Assembly: GCA_944390825.1 (NCBI GenBank)
Contig: CALXRG010000002.1
Span: 109,243 to 173,242, forward strand
DNA: 64,000 bases
Origin: an uncultured Akkermansia sp.
Lineage (GTDB): Bacteria > Verrucomicrobiota > Verrucomicrobiia > Verrucomicrobiales > Akkermansiaceae
Reading direction: 5' to 3'
Numbering within the stretch: the first letter of the stretch is position 1; the number at the start of each line of letters is the position of its first letter. The notes beneath the pieces were generated by a model. The model worked only from the letters and a program-made list of their open reading frames with translations, did no database searches and was not told the DNA's origin. The translations under genes and the position numbers were made by a program. Of the stretch, positions 26,883-35,388 are shown in pieces.

Positions 26883-28742
26883 ATGAGCAATCCAAAGAAG
26901 AAGGGAATGTGGGAGATTTTTGCCCCCATCCTGCGCCGGTACATCGGACCGGTGCGGGGGCTCATCGCGCTGGGCGTGCTTGCCGGTATGCTCGGTGCCA
27001 GTGCGGGCTTTGGTGTGCCCTACCTGACGCAGCATGCGTTCCCGATTGTCTTCGGACAGGAAGCAGCGCCTGAGTGGCTGGTCAGCCTGCTGAGCCGCTA
27101 CGTCGAGCCTCAGTACACGGGCGAGGCGATTCTCTGGGTGGCTGCGCTGACGATACCGGTGATGATGATGGCTCGCGGTATCGGTACGTACTTTAATACG
27201 TATCTGTTGACGAAGGCCGGGATGACGGTGCTGAACCGGCTGCGCGTGGATCTTTTCAATCATTTGCAGTGGATTTCGTTTTCCTACCTGGATCAGCGCA
27301 GACGGGGCGATTTGATGACTAGTGTGATTCAGTACACACAGAACATTCAGCAGCAGATGGTGACAATCCTGAATGATTTGGTGATTCAGCCCCTGACGCT
27401 GATATTTGCGACCGCCTATCTGATTTATGCTGCGGCTACCAGTTCGGAGAGCGCCATTCTTCTCGGTAACTTGATTATCACGGCACTTTGCGTGCCGCTG
27501 GTTCGCTTTATCGGCAAGGGCATGGTGAAGCAGATGCGCAAAATGCTCGCCGGTATGAATGTGATTACTTCGACGATTGAGGAGACGCTTTCCGCTCAGC
27601 GTGAGGTGCGTGCCTTTAATTTGGAGGAGCGCCAGAGTACCCGTTTGCGAGATTACATCAGAGGGTACAACAAGAGCCTGCTTAAAATGGGTGCCTGGCA
27701 GCAGGGTGTGGCTCCTGCTATTGAGATCGTGAGTGCGCTGGCCCTGTCCTATTCGCTCTACCAGGGGTGTGGCGATGGGCTGACGCTTGAGCAGTTTACG
27801 GCGATTGCTCTGGCTTTCTACTTTTGCTATGATCCGCTGAAGCGCTTGGGCGCTGTGAGCAATCAGTGCCAGCTTCTCGCGGTGGCTGTTCAGGCCGTCA
27901 CCAATATTTTCCAGGCTCAGGATAAGACACCCGAACCGGAAGAACCCGCCCACTTGCCTAAACCTGTGCAGGGTGTTGTGGATTTCAACCATGTCACGTT
28001 TGCCTACCAGGGTGACAAGACCGTGCTCAAGGACATCTCCGTGCATGTGCCGGCCGGTCAGGTGGTGGCTCTGGTGGGGCCCAGCGGCTCGGGTAAAACA
28101 ACCTTTATCAACCTGATCTGCCGCTTTTACGACGTGCAAAAGGGGAGTGTCACTATTGACGGCGTGGATGTGCGCCGCCTGACCCGTGAGGAGCGCACGC
28201 GCCAGATTGCGCTGGTGTCACAGTTTTCTGCGCTGTTCCGGGCGACCATCCGCGAGAATATCCGCGTGGGACGCCCCGGAGCGACGAGTGCTGAGGTGGT
28301 GGCTGCGGGTGATAAGGCTTGCGTGACGGACATCATCGCCGATAAAAAGGGCGGTTACGACTTTATGCTTTCGGAGGGCGGTGGCGGGCTTTCCGGCGGG
28401 CAGAGACAGCGTGTGTCGATCGCTCGCGCGTTCCTGAAAGATGCCCCGATTCTGATTCTCGATGAGGCTACTTCCGCGCTTGATATGCGCAGTGAGGCGA
28501 GCATTCAACAGTCTCTGGAGCACCTGGCCGCCGGGCATACCACTTTCGTGATCGCGCACCGTTTCAGCACGATTCGCATGGCTCAGCGGATCCTGGTCTT
28601 TGATCAGGGACGGATTGTCGCAGATGGATCTCACGCGGATCTCTATGGAAGCTGTGCGTTGTACCGCCATCTGTACGACGAGCAGGTGAGGCAGGCTGCA
28701 GAGAAGGAAATGGCAGGGCAGGGAAAGGAGGATAAGGCATGA
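26883..28742 (+). CDS. ABC exporter half-transporter (MsbA-like), first subunit
   Basis: The 619-residue protein fuses an ABC transmembrane domain of about six helices (residues 25-340) to an ATPase domain. The ATPase has Walker A VGPSGSGKTTF, Q-loop VSQFSALF, signature LSGGQRQRVSIARAF, Walker B ILILDEATSALD and the H-loop IAHRFSTI. All catalytic residues are present. It overlaps the next gene by four bases (ATGA), so the two probably form a heterodimer, as in MsbA-like lipid or drug exporters. Substrate is not evident. Confidence 0.93.
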   Translation: MSNPKKKGMWEIFAPILRRYIGPVRGLIALGVLAGMLGASAGFGVPYLTQHAFPIVFGQEAAPEWLVSLLSRYVEPQYTGEAILWVAALTIPVMMMARGIGTYFNTYLLTKAGMTVLNRLRVDLFNHLQWISFSYLDQRRRGDLMTSVIQYTQNIQQQMVTILNDLVIQPLTLIFATAYLIYAAATSSESAILLGNLIITALCVPLVRFIGKGMVKQMRKMLAGMNVITSTIEETLSAQREVRAFNLEERQSTRLRDYIRGYNKSLLKMGAWQQGVAPAIEIVSALALSYSLYQGCGDGLTLEQFTAIALAFYFCYDPLKRLGAVSNQCQLLAVAVQAVTNIFQAQDKTPEPEEPAHLPKPVQGVVDFNHVTFAYQGDKTVLKDISVHVPAGQVVALVGPSGSGKTTFINLICRFYDVQKGSVTIDGVDVRRLTREERTRQIALVSQFSALFRATIRENIRVGRPGATSAEVVAAGDKACVTDIIADKKGGYDFMLSEGGGGLSGGQRQRVSIARAFLKDAPILILDEATSALDMRSEASIQQSLEHLAAGHTTFVIAHRFSTIRMAQRILVFDQGRIVADGSHADLYGSCALYRHLYDEQVRQAAEKEMAGQGKEDKA

Positions 28743-30529
28743 TTGACAGGATGAAGTTTTTCCTGCGGGAGTTTATTATCCCGAATTGGCGCTGGATGGT
28801 GCTGGTATTTGCCAGTGGCTTGATTGCTTCGGCTACGAGCGGCTTGGGCATTCCTTTGCTGGTGAAGTACGTCTTCCCTGTGGTTTTCCACACCGAGGGC
28901 GATGAGTTGCCCGAGCTGCTGCGTTACGTGCCATCGCTTCAGTCCCTGGAGCCGGGAACGCTGCTGCTGATGGCTTGTGCATCGATACCGCTGGTTTTTT
29001 TCCTGCGCGGTTTTTTCCTGTGGGGAAATGCGGTGTCAGTGAACTACGTGGGTTTGCGTATCCTGGAGGCGCTGCGTATGAAGGTGTTTGACAGGGTGCA
29101 GCAACTCCCGATCGCTTTCACCGAAACACGGCAAAAGGGCGATATCATCAGCCGCGTGACGGCGGATACCGCCAACGTGCAAACGACGCTGACGTCGGTG
29201 TCCAATGACTTGGTAAAGCAGCCGGTGACGACGCTTTGTGCGCTCGTGGCGTTTATCGCTTTGCTGGTCAGTACGGGGCATGGCCTGCTGTTTTTTATCA
29301 ATTTGCTTTTCATTGCTTTGGCGGTGTGGCCGATCATGATCTTTGGCAAGCGTATCAGCCAGCGTTCCAAGAAAGCTCAGGATGGACTGGGTGAGCTTAA
29401 TTCGCTGCTCCAGCAGAATCTGGAGACGCAGCGCGAGGTGCGTGCCTACGGGCTCGAACAGCGCCAAACCGATGATTTCTGCTCAGCTTCAGAGACCTAC
29501 TGCCGCAATTTCCTGAAGGTCGTTAAATACCAGAAGGCATTGGTGCCGGTGATGGAGACGGTGACGTCGCTTGCGCTGGCTGTGCTGCTGGTGCAGGGAT
29601 ATCGCTGCGGTATGGATCTGACGACCTTCATGGCGATGGCCGCGGCGCTTTTCTTCCTGTTTGATTCAATGAAGCGTGCCGGGCAGACGTTTAACCGCCT
29701 CAACGAAGCTCAGGGACCGTTGGAGCGGTTGTATGAGGTGTTGCGTGAGCCGGATACGATGCCGGATCCCGAGCAGCCGGTGGAGTTTGGCCAGCCGGTG
29801 CGGGGTGAGTTGCGCTTCCGCCATGTGAGCTTTGCGTACAGCGCAGGCAGTGCGGCGGTGCTGCGTGATATCGATGTCGTGATCCCTGCCGGTCAGGTGG
29901 TCGGCCTTGTGGGCCCAAGCGGTGCCGGCAAGACGACGTTCGCGAGCCTGATTCCGCGATTCTACGATGCGACCAGCGGCAGTGTGGAGTTGGATGGCAT
30001 CGATGTCAGGGCGGTGACGAAGCACCATTTGCGTGAGCAGATCGCATTGGTGGGCCAGCAGGCTTTGCTTTTCGCCGGTACGATCAGGGAGAATATTTTG
30101 CTGGGCCGCGAGGATGCGTCGGAGGAGGCGGTGCAGGCGGCTGCCAATTCTGCTTCGGTGTCGGCATTTATCGGGACACAACCCCAGGGCATGAATACGA
30201 AACTGGGCGATGGCGGCAGTGGGTTGTCCGGTGGTCAGCGGCAGCGCGTCGCGATTGCGCGTGCGTTTATCAAGAATGCTCCTGTGCTGATTCTCGACGA
30301 GGCGACGGCCTCGCTGGATGCCGAGAGTGAGCGGGCTATTCAGCAGGAGTTGGATTCTTTGGCCAAAGGGCGCACGACGCTTATCGTGGCGCACCGTTTC
30401 AGTACGATTCGCAATGCTGACCGTATCCTGGTCTTTGATGCCGGCTGTATCGTGGGCGATGGTTCCCATGAGCAGCTGTATGCGACGTGCCCGCTGTACA
30501 AGGAGCTCTACGACAGACAGGGTGTTTGA
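28739..30529 (+). CDS. ABC exporter half-transporter (MsbA-like), second subunit
   Basis: The 596-residue protein has the same plan as its upstream neighbour: six membrane helices, then an ATPase domain with VGPSGAGKTTF, LVGQQALLFAGTIRENI, LSGGQRQRVAIARAF, LILDEATASLD and VAHRFSTIRNADRILVF. Both nucleotide sites therefore look active. The two proteins align over their whole length, indicating a local gene duplication. Candidate substrates are lipid A precursors or other lipids, as in MsbA; this is inferred from family only. Confidence 0.93.
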   Translation: MIDRMKFFLREFIIPNWRWMVLVFASGLIASATSGLGIPLLVKYVFPVVFHTEGDELPELLRYVPSLQSLEPGTLLLMACASIPLVFFLRGFFLWGNAVSVNYVGLRILEALRMKVFDRVQQLPIAFTETRQKGDIISRVTADTANVQTTLTSVSNDLVKQPVTTLCALVAFIALLVSTGHGLLFFINLLFIALAVWPIMIFGKRISQRSKKAQDGLGELNSLLQQNLETQREVRAYGLEQRQTDDFCSASETYCRNFLKVVKYQKALVPVMETVTSLALAVLLVQGYRCGMDLTTFMAMAAALFFLFDSMKRAGQTFNRLNEAQGPLERLYEVLREPDTMPDPEQPVEFGQPVRGELRFRHVSFAYSAGSAAVLRDIDVVIPAGQVVGLVGPSGAGKTTFASLIPRFYDATSGSVELDGIDVRAVTKHHLREQIALVGQQALLFAGTIRENILLGREDASEEAVQAAANSASVSAFIGTQPQGMNTKLGDGGSGLSGGQRQRVAIARAFIKNAPVLILDEATASLDAESERAIQQELDSLAKGRTTLIVAHRFSTIRNADRILVFDAGCIVGDGSHEQLYATCPLYKELYDRQGV

Positions 30530-30622
30530 GTGCCGTGCGGCGGTGTAGCTGCCCTTCCCCTCTCATTCCCCCACCCGGTGAGCTTCCCGCTGCCCGGCTC
30601 CGGCGACGTTGAGAGGGATCCA

Positions 30623-30668
30623 GGGGTCTTTAGGGGGCTCCAAGGGCCTCCAGGGGGCTCTTGGAGCC
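30623..30668 (+). repeat. G-quadruplex motif overlapping a 9-bp hairpin, between convergent genes
   Basis: Four G runs (30623-30626, 30633-30637, 30644-30646, 30653-30657) are separated by six-base loops, which fits the canonical quadruplex pattern. The hairpin GGCTCCAAG (30636-30644) with CTTGGAGCC (30660-30668) uses two of the same runs, so the two structures exclude each other. It lies between the ABC exporter and folE2, which converge here, and may terminate transcription from either side. No T run is present. Confidence 0.6.
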
Positions 30669-30721
30669 TCTCGTTAAACAGCGCTCACAGTGGGGTAGGG
30701 AGGTGAATCCTACGCCGCAGG

Positions 30722-31525
30722 TCAGTTTTTGTGCGGCTCAGTAAGGTCGCGCTCAATGAGCGCGTAGGCGTTGTGGTTGTGGATGGATTCGAAGTTTTCG
30801 GCTTCGACGCGATACCAGCTGAAGGCGTTGTATTTCTCTGTGGCCAGCGCTACATTGCGCACGAGGTCTTCGACAAAGGTGGGGTGCTCGTAGGCGTGGT
30901 CGGTGACGAATTTCTCGTCCGGCCGTTTGAGCAGGCTGTAGAGCTGGCAGCTGGCGCAGCTTTCGATGAGGTCGATGAGGTCTTCAATCCAGACGGCTCG
31001 CCCCGTGAAGCGCACGGAGTAGGTGACGACGCTGCGCTGGTTGTGTGCTCCGCGTTCGCTCATGGCTTTGGAGCAGGGGCAGAGGGTGGTGACGGGGACC
31101 TTGATGGTGAGGGTGAAGGCGTTGCCGGCGTTTTTTTCCGCGTCGATGACGAAGCGGACGCCGTAGTCCATCATGCCTTCCAAGCCGGTGACAGGGGCTT
31201 TTTTCAGGCGGAAAAAGGGGAAATCAATTTCAACGTGGGCCCGCTGGGCGTTGAGTTTGCGCAGGAGGCGGTTCGGCAGGCGGATGGCTGAGTGGACATC
31301 CAGGTAGCGCCGGTGCTCATGCAGGGCTTCAATGAAGCGGCTCATGTGTGTGCCCTTGTATTCCTCGGGCAGGTCTACGGTGAGCCCGATGGTGGCTACC
31401 GTGGATTGGGTGCGGTTCTCTTTATCGCTTACAATGATAGGGTAGCGAATCCCTTTTACACCGACCCGGTCGATGGAAATCTGGCGCGTGTCGCGCTCAC
31501 TTTGGGTGTCTTTGAGCTCTTGCAT
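30722..31525 (-). CDS. folE2: GTP cyclohydrolase I, FolE2 type
   Basis: FolE2 (MptA/GCYH-IB) makes dihydroneopterin triphosphate, the first step of folate and queuosine precursor synthesis. The start at 31525 (MQELKDTQSERDTRQISIDR) gives 267 residues. Family motifs are GVKGIRYPI, KGTHMSRFIEAL, the metal/catalytic VTTLCPCSKAMSERGAHNQRS region with its CPC cysteines, and CASCQLYSLLKRPDEK. It is a single minus-strand gene. A queuosine link is possible, as queG lies at 53,758-54,663. Confidence 0.93.
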   Translation of the reverse strand: MQELKDTQSERDTRQISIDRVGVKGIRYPIIVSDKENRTQSTVATIGLTVDLPEEYKGTHMSRFIEALHEHRRYLDVHSAIRLPNRLLRKLNAQRAHVEIDFPFFRLKKAPVTGLEGMMDYGVRFVIDAEKNAGNAFTLTIKVPVTTLCPCSKAMSERGAHNQRSVVTYSVRFTGRAVWIEDLIDLIESCASCQLYSLLKRPDEKFVTDHAYEHPTFVEDLVRNVALATEKYNAFSWYRVEAENFESIHNHNAYALIERDLTEPHKN

Positions 31526-31569
31526 GGAAACGGTATATTGCCGCAAAACGGATATGAAAAGAAATACCA

Positions 31570-31604
31570 CGGGAGCTTGCAGGTATGCGCCCTGCAAGCT
31601 CCCG
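31570..31604 (-). terminator. Terminator of the dksA-like/rpmG/rpsR operon
   Basis: A perfect 14-bp stem (31570-31583 with 31591-31604) and a seven-base loop lie 50 bases beyond the rpsR stop. On the minus strand it is followed by a T-rich segment (TGGTATTTCTTTTC). Confidence 0.75.
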
Positions 31605-31656
31605 TCGAATCAACGACAATCCGCCGTCGAGATTTCCTCGGGGAGAGGATGGTTAA

Positions 31657-31902
31657 TCAGGGGAGCAGGTTCACCGCCCGGGCGCGACGGATTTCGCGCG
31701 TGATCTTGCGGTGCATCTTTGCGGAGACACCGGTTACACGGCGGGGAAGGATTTTGCCCGTTTCGGACGTGAACTTGGAAAGAAACTCGGGGTTGCACAT
31801 GTCTACCGCGCCCGCCGGGATATCGATGCGGCGACGGGGCATGGACTTGTTGCAGGTGCGGAAGCGAATGCGACGCTCAACGCTTTTGAATTCTGTGATC
31901 AT
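31657..31902 (-). CDS. rpsR: 30S ribosomal protein bS18
   Basis: The 81-residue product matches S18: a basic N-terminus with [18 protein letters not shown], then [35 protein letters not shown] and a short C-terminus ending NLLP. It has a single cysteine, so it lacks the zinc-binding CxxC form. It lies 27 bases downstream of rpmG in one operon. Confidence 0.96.
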   Translation of the reverse strand: MITEFKSVERRIRFRTCNKSMPRRRIDIPAGAVDMCNPEFLSKFTSETGKILPRRVTGVSAKMHRKITREIRRARAVNLLP

Positions 31903-31929
31903 GGTCTAATTGATGTGTCGTTTGGTGGT

Positions 31930-32103
31930 TTAGCGCATCTCGCGGTGAAGAGTGCGGCGCTTCAGGAAGGGATTGAACTTGATCTTCTCCAGACGGCCGG
32001 GGGTACGGGGGCTCTTCTTGTTGCGAGTGGTCACGTAGCGGGACGGGGTCTTACCCTCAGCCTTGGCTTCCGTGCATTCCAGGATGATGATATCTCTAGG
32101 CAT
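31930..32103 (-). CDS. rpmG: 50S ribosomal protein bL33
   Basis: This short gene encodes 57 residues starting [18 protein letters not shown] and containing [20 protein letters not shown] with [15 protein letters not shown] at the end, which is clear L33. It is the zinc-free type, with only one cysteine and no CxxC pairs. The gap to rpsR is 27 bases and to the DksA-like gene 38 bases, so the three are probably one transcript. Confidence 0.95.
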   Translation of the reverse strand: MPRDIIILECTEAKAEGKTPSRYVTTRNKKSPRTPGRLEKIKFNPFLKRRTLHREMR

Positions 32104-32141
32104 AATTGCGATAATGTTGACTTGCGGGCGCCCATTTTACA

Positions 32142-32972
32142 CTATTCTTCGCTCTCGTCAAGCGAAATTGCATTATCTTCGTCATTTTGTAGGCCGGCAA
32201 AGCCGACGGAGTCCTGGTTTTTGGCGCGGTAATTGGCGTAGGAACCGTATTTTTTCTCGTACTCTTCCTGGCACTTGACGGTGAGACGGCAGAAGGGGCG
32301 CACGCGCAGGCGTCCCTTGGGAATGGGATCGAGGGAGATTTCGCAGATGCCGTAGGTGCCACGCCGGATGCGCTCGAGAGCGGCGTCGATTTCAAAGAGT
32401 TGTTCGCGGTCTTTGTCGAGCAGGCGGATTGTCAGCGCCCGCACCTCTGCGTCGCTGCCGGCGTCACCGATGTGCTGGCCCGAGGAGGAGGAGAGGTTGG
32501 AGTCGCCGCTGCGCAGGTGGTCGCGGGTGACGCTGTGGACGTTCGGCGCCAGTTCGTCGCGCAGGGCCAGCAGGGCTTCCCTCTGCTCGCGGAGAAAGGC
32601 CGGCCACTCGGGGTCTTCTTTGAGCAGGGCGAGTGTGGCCTTGAGTTTGCGGCTGCGTTCGCGCTCTTCTGCCGTCATGGTTTCTTTTTTGACGGCAGGT
32701 TTTTCTGCGGGTTTCGCAGTGGATTTTGCGGCTGGTTTTGCGGCTGGTTTTGCGGCTGGTTTTGCGGTCGCTGTGCTTTTGGGCGAGGAGGGGAGGCTGG
32801 ATGCTGTCGCTTTGGCTGGGGGCGTGCTGTTGGCGTCAGCAGCCGGTTTTGCTTTGGCTGTGGGGGCCGGTTTTGCTTTGGCTGTGGGCTTGGAAGTGGC
32901 TGGTTTTGCCTTGGCCGCAGGCTTGGTGGTCGCTTTGGCGGCTGAGGTTGTTTTTTGGGGAGAAGAGGCCAT
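32142..32972 (-). CDS. DksA/TraR-family protein with a Lys/Ala-rich N-terminal tail and incomplete zinc site
   Basis: The 276-residue protein has about 100 N-terminal residues of AKPAAK-type repeats, reminiscent of histone H1-like tails. A DksA-like coiled coil follows, with an acidic tip (HIGDAGSDAEVRA), and then the C-terminal globular part ALERIRRGTYGICEISLDPIP and RVRPFCRLTVKCQEEYEKKYG. In DksA four cysteines bind zinc as CxxC...CxxC; here the second and third positions are Ser and Thr. It may act at RNA polymerase without zinc. It heads an operon with rpmG and rpsR. Confidence 0.85.
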   Translation of the reverse strand: MASSPQKTTSAAKATTKPAAKAKPATSKPTAKAKPAPTAKAKPAADANSTPPAKATASSLPSSPKSTATAKPAAKPAAKPAAKSTAKPAEKPAVKKETMTAEERERSRKLKATLALLKEDPEWPAFLREQREALLALRDELAPNVHSVTRDHLRSGDSNLSSSSGQHIGDAGSDAEVRALTIRLLDKDREQLFEIDAALERIRRGTYGICEISLDPIPKGRLRVRPFCRLTVKCQEEYEKKYGSYANYRAKNQDSVGFAGLQNDEDNAISLDESEE

Positions 32973-33037
32973 GGTTTCTGTGGTTGTTTGGTATGATGAG
33001 CATGCAGCTTGGATGCTGTGTTATGCGCGTTTGTATG

Positions 33038-33066
33038 CTACTAGCACAGTGTTGCTTACCTTTCAA
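33038..33066 (-). promoter_or_regulatory. Probable promoter of the dksA-like operon
   Basis: On the minus strand TTGAAA (33061-33066) and TAGTAG (33038-33043) are 17 bases apart, about 65 bases before the start codon at 32972. Confidence 0.5.
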
Positions 33067-33181
33067 GAAAAAATTGGTCCAATGACAAAATAACGACGCT
33101 TTTTGTGGTGGTGGTCTGGTGGCTGGAGGCGTTGTGCCGGTGCTTTTGCGCGGGTGGGGCTCGCGGTGCGTGCGGCTTGAT

Positions 33182-33215
33182 GGTGTTGGAGGGTGTTTGG
33201 TGTTGGAGGGTGTTT
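33182..33215 (+). repeat. 17-base tandem duplication
   Basis: GGTGTTGGAGGGTGTTT at 33182-33198 is repeated exactly at 33199-33215, in the spacer between the dksA-like operon and the secreted-protein gene. Confidence 0.9.
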
Positions 33216-33239
33216 GTGGGCCGTGTGGTATTTTTCTGC

Positions 33240-33268
33240 TTGCATGGGGGCGGGTGCGTTGCTAGAAT
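33240..33268 (+). promoter_or_regulatory. Promoter of the secreted-protein gene
   Basis: TTGCAT (33240-33245), a 17-base spacer and TAGAAT (33263-33268). The ATG at 33282 is 13 bases beyond the -10. Confidence 0.75.
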
Positions 33269-33281
33269 CAGGCAGTTGAGC

Positions 33282-34106
33282 ATGGTTATGAAATACACAG
33301 TTTTTTCATGGATGGCAGCGGGGCTTGCATTGGCTGCGCCTTTGGCGGCGCAGACTGCGAGTGCAGGCGGAGCTAAGACGGAGGCGGCGGCCGATGCGGC
33401 GGAAAGCAAGACCGGCGTGCGCTTTGTGATTTGTTCGGCTGCGGGCGGGAAGGTGCCTTCTCCTTTGTTCTTTGAGGCCAAGAAGGGTGAGTATCGCCAG
33501 GTGCGTATCGCCAGCCGCATTCCCAGTGAGCGGATTCGCCCCGACTCTAAGCAACAGATCTGTTTCTACGATCAGGATCCTGCCGCCGGCGAGGAGGAGG
33601 GAGCCAAAGGAGCTTCCGCACGCCCGAAAAAGGAGGAGATCAAGCCGGTGATGGTCATCAATGTGCCTGCCGGTACCAGTTCCAAGGCGCTTTGCATCCT
33701 GGTGCCCAATAAGAACAAGCCCACTGAACCGGCCGCTTACTTTGTGTCGGAGAGCAATCTGCCTTCCCGTGGCATGCACGTGATCAACATGTCCCCGTAC
33801 AATGTCCGTATGAGTACCTCTGCAAGTGGTGATTTCAGTGACTCCAAGCAGGGCCTGATCCGTCCGCTGGCTGCGAATACGCGCGGTATCGCCAAGGAGA
33901 ACATGTGGACTTATACCGGTGGTTCCGTGGATAATGGTGTGGCTTTCATGCTGGAGTACCAGCCCAATCCCCGTGACCCCAAGTCATGGCAGCGCATCAA
34001 GTCTTCCCGTTTCGTGTATTCTGATCGTCAGGCCCAGGTAACGGTGCTGGTCCCTGACCCCCGTGGTAAGGGTGTGAAGATGCTCAGTATCCAGATGACG
34101 GATTGA
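33282..34106 (+). CDS. Secreted protein of unknown function
   Basis: The 274-residue product has a signal peptide (KYTVFSWMAAGLALAAPLAAQ) cleaved near residue 25. The mature part starts with an Ala/Gly-rich stretch and then appears as a beta-rich domain (VRFVICSAAGGKVPSPLFFEA, PVMVINVPAGTSSKALCILV, GVAFMLEYQPNPRDPKSW). No family was recognised. An alternative ATG lies at 33288. The promoter placement excludes the 59-residue N-terminal extension that the frame would allow. Confidence 0.75.
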   Translation: MVMKYTVFSWMAAGLALAAPLAAQTASAGGAKTEAAADAAESKTGVRFVICSAAGGKVPSPLFFEAKKGEYRQVRIASRIPSERIRPDSKQQICFYDQDPAAGEEEGAKGASARPKKEEIKPVMVINVPAGTSSKALCILVPNKNKPTEPAAYFVSESNLPSRGMHVINMSPYNVRMSTSASGDFSDSKQGLIRPLAANTRGIAKENMWTYTGGSVDNGVAFMLEYQPNPRDPKSWQRIKSSRFVYSDRQAQVTVLVPDPRGKGVKMLSIQMTD

Positions 34107-34179
34107 GGATGACGCTTTTTCCCGCCGCTGAGTGATGGAGACAGCGCGGGTGTGAATATCTGATACGCTACTGTTTGGC

Positions 34180-35325
34180 ATGACTGTGAAGCATCAGCAT
34201 GATGAGGTCGCACGGCGCATGGCGCGCATCGGTGATCAGTTTGCGGTGAATGGCGATTTCCTGTACGGGGAGGAGTTGCGCAACGGCCACATTAATACGA
34301 CGTACCGCGTGTGCTACCGCACGGAGGAAGGCCATGAGGATCGCTATATCCTGCAGCGGATCAATGATTACGTGTTCAAGGATCCGGCGCAGGTGATGCG
34401 CAATGTGGAGAAGGTGATACGGCACATTTCCTGGAAAATCCTGCGCCGGCGCCGTGATGCTGCGGGGCAGACGCTGCAACTGTACCCGGCCCGCGGTGGG
34501 CGCAACTACATTACCCTGCCGGAGGAGGGGGGGATGTGGCGTTGTTACAACAACATCGAGGGTACGCACACGTACGACGTGGTGGAGAATACTCGCCAGG
34601 CGTACCAGGCCGGGTATGCTTTCGGGTCGTTTCAGGATCTGATTTCGGATATGAACCCCGAGGATATCAATGAGTCCATCCCTGATTTCCACAACACGCC
34701 GAAGCGCTACGCGGCTTTGCAGGAAAGTATCCGCAAGGACGTCATGGATCGCGTGAAGAATTGCACGGCTGAGATTGAGCTGCTGCGCCAGTGGGCTCCG
34801 CGCCTCAGTACTCTGGTGGATATGCAGGCTGCCGGGGTATTGCCTACCCGCATCACGCATAATGATACAAAGATCAACAACGTGATGCTGGATGAGGATA
34901 CGGATGAGGCCGTGTGCGTGATTGATTTGGATACGGTGATGCCCGGGCTTTCCCTGTACGACTTTGGCGACATGGTGCGTACGGCGACGTGCATGGCCAG
35001 TGAGGATGAGGAGGACCTCAGCAAGGTGCATATGCAGATGCCTTTGTTCGAGTCGCTGGCGGAGGGGTATCTCGATGCGGCGCACCGGTTTCTTTTGCCG
35101 GCGGAGATTGACAGGATGGCGTTCGCCGGTTGGCTGATCACGACGGAAATTGCTATCCGCTTCCTGGCGGATTATCTGGATGGCGACCGGTATTTCCGGG
35201 TATGCCGCTCGGATCACAACCTGATTCGTGCCCGCAATCAGCTGGCGCTCGCCCGCAGTATTGAGGATAATCTGCCCGCGATGGAGAAATACATCCGCCG
35301 CCTGGTTAAAACCTATAAGCGCTGA
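34180..35325 (+). CDS. N-acetylhexosamine 1-kinase-like phosphotransferase (NahK type)
   Basis: The 381-residue protein closely follows the NahK (LnpB) plan known from bifidobacteria: GHINTTYRV near the start, YILQRINDYVFKDPAQVMRN, then the kinase motif ITHNDTKINNVML and the metal-binding IDLDTVMPGLSLYDFGD, LSKVHMQMPLF, and IRFLADYLDGDRYF near the end. NahK phosphorylates GlcNAc or GalNAc at O1, feeding host-glycan sugars into metabolism. That fits a mucin-foraging organism with GH16 enzymes 9 kb downstream. Exact sugar preference cannot be read from sequence. Confidence 0.85.
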   Translation: MTVKHQHDEVARRMARIGDQFAVNGDFLYGEELRNGHINTTYRVCYRTEEGHEDRYILQRINDYVFKDPAQVMRNVEKVIRHISWKILRRRRDAAGQTLQLYPARGGRNYITLPEEGGMWRCYNNIEGTHTYDVVENTRQAYQAGYAFGSFQDLISDMNPEDINESIPDFHNTPKRYAALQESIRKDVMDRVKNCTAEIELLRQWAPRLSTLVDMQAAGVLPTRITHNDTKINNVMLDEDTDEAVCVIDLDTVMPGLSLYDFGDMVRTATCMASEDEEDLSKVHMQMPLFESLAEGYLDAAHRFLLPAEIDRMAFAGWLITTEIAIRFLADYLDGDRYFRVCRSDHNLIRARNQLALARSIEDNLPAMEKYIRRLVKTYKR

Positions 35326-35388
35326 GTCGAGGACGGTTAATCGAGTCGGATTGTGATACGTCCACAGCCCTGATGCGTCTGTTGCCCG

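Noticed and set aside
31525..31597. Longer FolE2 N-terminus
   Set aside because: The extra 24 residues translate the rpsR operon terminator and have no family match.
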